A stretch of DNA of 31,494 bases from Oscillospiraceae bacterium. GTDB taxonomy: Bacteria > Bacillota > Clostridia > Oscillospirales > JAKOTC01. A program made the translations under genes and the position numbers. The stretch lies in assembly GCA_035353335.1 (NCBI GenBank), contig DAOPZJ010000031.1, forward strand, positions 1-31,494. Direction: 5' to 3'. The stretch's first letter is position 1. Each line of letters starts with the position of its first letter. Below are positions 30,106 through 31,494 of the stretch, piece after piece. Under the pieces are notes generated by a model. That model did not search any database. It worked only from the letters and a program-made list of their open reading frames with translations, and was not told the origin of the DNA.

Positions 30106-31389
30106 ATGAAAGTCGCTGTTTTAACGATGTTCACCGGACTTGACAAAATGAATCCGCTTGTCAGTGTAGTGTCTGAGCATTTGAAAATGATGCTTCACGC
30201 CGGTATCAAGACAAAAATATTGGTCAGTCAGGACTGTCCGGATGCAGAAAGATGGGGCATATTTGCTGATGATCGGCTTGGATGGGTAAAAATTACAAAT
30301 CAACTTGACGGAAAAAGAATGCAGTGGCATGATTATGCCCTGCCGAAAGGCGAGTTACACGGAACCTTTTTTGCCGAGACGGAAATTGTCGCGAAAGACT
30401 TTAGGGCAGCTCTTTCGGATGTAGACATCTGTATGATGTACGATATTCATTTTCAGGGTAGGTACTTGGTACATAATGTCGCTTTGCGCAGAGCCCAGGA
30501 AAATCTTGCGAAAGTCAAATTTATCGCCTTCACGCAGTCTTTGCCGATGAACAGGCCGCCGTTATTAAAATATCCGTTCTCTTGCCGGTACACTCCGATG
30601 CCGAATACGGTTTATGTCTATCCCTGGGACTCCGGAATCCCCGCATTAGCAAAACAATACGGTGTATCGGAAAACCGTTGCCGTGCTGTTCATAACAACA
30701 TTGGCTTACCGGATTATATGAGTGAGGATGTCCGGCAACTTTGCGAAACGACAGATTTACTCAATCCTGAAATTTTGATTGTATATCCGGGCTGTATCAC
30801 TCCGGTAAAAAAGATTGAAGAAGTGGCTGCACTTGCTGGTGCGCTGCGGCAAAAGGCCGGACTGACGGCAAAAGTTGTTTTCTGCGACTCTCCCGATATT
30901 GACGCTAACCCTGAGAAATATAAACCCGACATCCGTACAGCGGGGCGTTTATTTGGGCTTGAAGATGAAAATATGGTCTTTACGAGCGACTTCGGCTGGC
31001 CGCAGGGCTTTCCGAAAGTCGGTTTCCTTGAACTGCTTACGATTTCGAATCTCTTTATTTGCCCGTTTTTTACAGAGACCCTCGGATTAACAGTGCTTGA
31101 GGCGGCGAGCAGAGGCAATCTTTTGATTTTAAATGAAGATGTCTCGGCGCTTAAAGAGCTCGGAAAGCGTCTCGGGGCATATATGTTGCGATGTGACGCC
31201 CCGAATAACGAATTCGAAACGAAAGAAAATAATTTGCCTTCGCGATTCGCGTACCTGGAGGAACATGCGACCGGGATTATCGGTCGAATGAGAGACGATG
31301 CTGTTCTCCGGGCTAAAACGACAGCGAGATGCGAATTCAATCCGGATTGGATTTGGCGCCATCAATTATGCCCTTTACTGGAAGAATAA
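30106..31389 (+). CDS. GT4-like glycosyltransferase
   Basis: The 427-residue protein has a GT-B fold: the N-terminal Rossmann half starts KVAVLTMFTGLDKMNPLV and the C-terminal half has ILIVYPGCITPVKKIEE, VVFCDSPDI and the ETLGLTVLEAASRG motif. Glu324 and Glu332 form the EX7E pair of GT4-type retaining transferases. The acceptor and sugar are unknown. ATG 30106 has GGGAGGG 5-8 nt upstream; the open frame to 30073 adds 11 residues with no such site. No nearby cluster of other surface-polysaccharide genes is seen, so it may act alone on a lipid or protein. It ends with a hairpin. Confidence 0.85.
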   Translation: MKVAVLTMFTGLDKMNPLVSVVSEHLKMMLHAGIKTKILVSQDCPDAERWGIFADDRLGWVKITNQLDGKRMQWHDYALPKGELHGTFFAETEIVAKDFRAALSDVDICMMYDIHFQGRYLVHNVALRRAQENLAKVKFIAFTQSLPMNRPPLLKYPFSCRYTPMPNTVYVYPWDSGIPALAKQYGVSENRCRAVHNNIGLPDYMSEDVRQLCETTDLLNPEILIVYPGCITPVKKIEEVAALAGALRQKAGLTAKVVFCDSPDIDANPEKYKPDIRTAGRLFGLEDENMVFTSDFGWPQGFPKVGFLELLTISNLFICPFFTETLGLTVLEAASRGNLLILNEDVSALKELGKRLGAYMLRCDAPNNEFETKENNLPSRFAYLEEHATGIIGRMRDDAVLRAKTTARCEFNPDWIWRHQLCPLLEE

Positions 31390-31397
31390 AAGGTTTC

Positions 31398-31425
31398 ATC
31401 CGGTTCCCGTTTATCGGAACCGGAT
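31398..31425 (+). terminator. Terminator of the glycosyltransferase gene
   Basis: ATCCGGTTCC (31398-31407) pairs with GGAACCGGAT (31416-31425) around an 8-nt loop, followed by TTATTTTTC. Confidence 0.92.
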
Positions 31426-31460
31426 TTATTTTTCAAAACTTTCGTACAACAATGAAGAGA

Positions 31461-31488
31461 TTGACATTTCGGTAAAATTTTATATAAT
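31461..31488 (+). promoter_or_regulatory. Promoter of a gene beyond the window
   Basis: TTGACA (31461-31466) and TATAAT (31483-31488) with a 16-bp spacer point to a plus-strand gene that begins after the window ends. Confidence 0.75.
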
Positions 31489-31494
31489 AATTTT

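Overview
The window looks like a contig from an uncultured low- to mid-GC Firmicute of the class Clostridia. The evidence is a HrcA/CIRCE-type groESL operon, a YhbD-bactofilin unit, the UPF0237-UPF0210 pair, the Gram-positive rpmH-rnpA-yidD-yidC-jag operon, lipobox proteins, many TTGACA-N17-TATAAT promoters and strong AGGAGG-type ribosome binding sites. Genus cannot be read from the sequence. UGA is used as a normal stop by several genes (A2M-like, Memo-like, GNAT, rnpA, solute-binding protein).

Layout. 1-2.0 kb: a LiaF-like membrane protein converges on an orphan HlyD-type lipoprotein adaptor. 2.1-4.2 kb: groES-groEL behind a sigma-A promoter and a CIRCE operator. 4.2-7.3 kb: an intergenic stretch with two near-identical hairpins, a DUF378 membrane protein, then an ACT-domain protein (UPF0237), UPF0210 and a rhomboid-like membrane protein without a visible catalytic motif. 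7.3-14.2 kb: a clearly AT-richer block with a 1623-residue membrane-anchored alpha-2-macroglobulin-like protein whose thioester Cys is replaced by Arg. It overlaps by 4 bp an exported Memo-family protein; a GNAT acetyltransferase is divergent. 14.2-18.5 kb: a zinc-ribbon membrane protein, a beta-propeller glycosidase-like protein and a divergent glycosidase-like gene broken by one in-frame UGA. 18.6-19.9 kb: a yhbD-like regulator behind a promoter full of GTAAC-N3-GTTAC palindromes, a 37-codon ORF and a bactofilin-like protein. 20.2-23.4 kb: rpmH, rnpA, yidD, yidC, jag. 23.4-31.4 kb: a TIM-barrel glycosidase-like protein, L-rhamnose isomerase, a long PRPP synthetase, an orphan solute-binding lipoprotein, a glycerophosphodiesterase and a GT4-like glycosyltransferase, most of them separated by strong hairpin terminators.

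How the genes work together. The housekeeping parts are protein folding (GroESL), membrane protein insertion (YidC, YidD, Jag) and tRNA 5' maturation (RnpA). The accessory part leans towards glycan use: three glycosidase-like genes, rhamnose isomerase and a sugar-type binding lipoprotein, but no permease, rhamnulokinase or aldolase is present. The most unusual unit is the translationally coupled A2M-like/Memo-like pair. The best regulatory puzzle is the palindrome array at the yhbD-bactofilin promoter.
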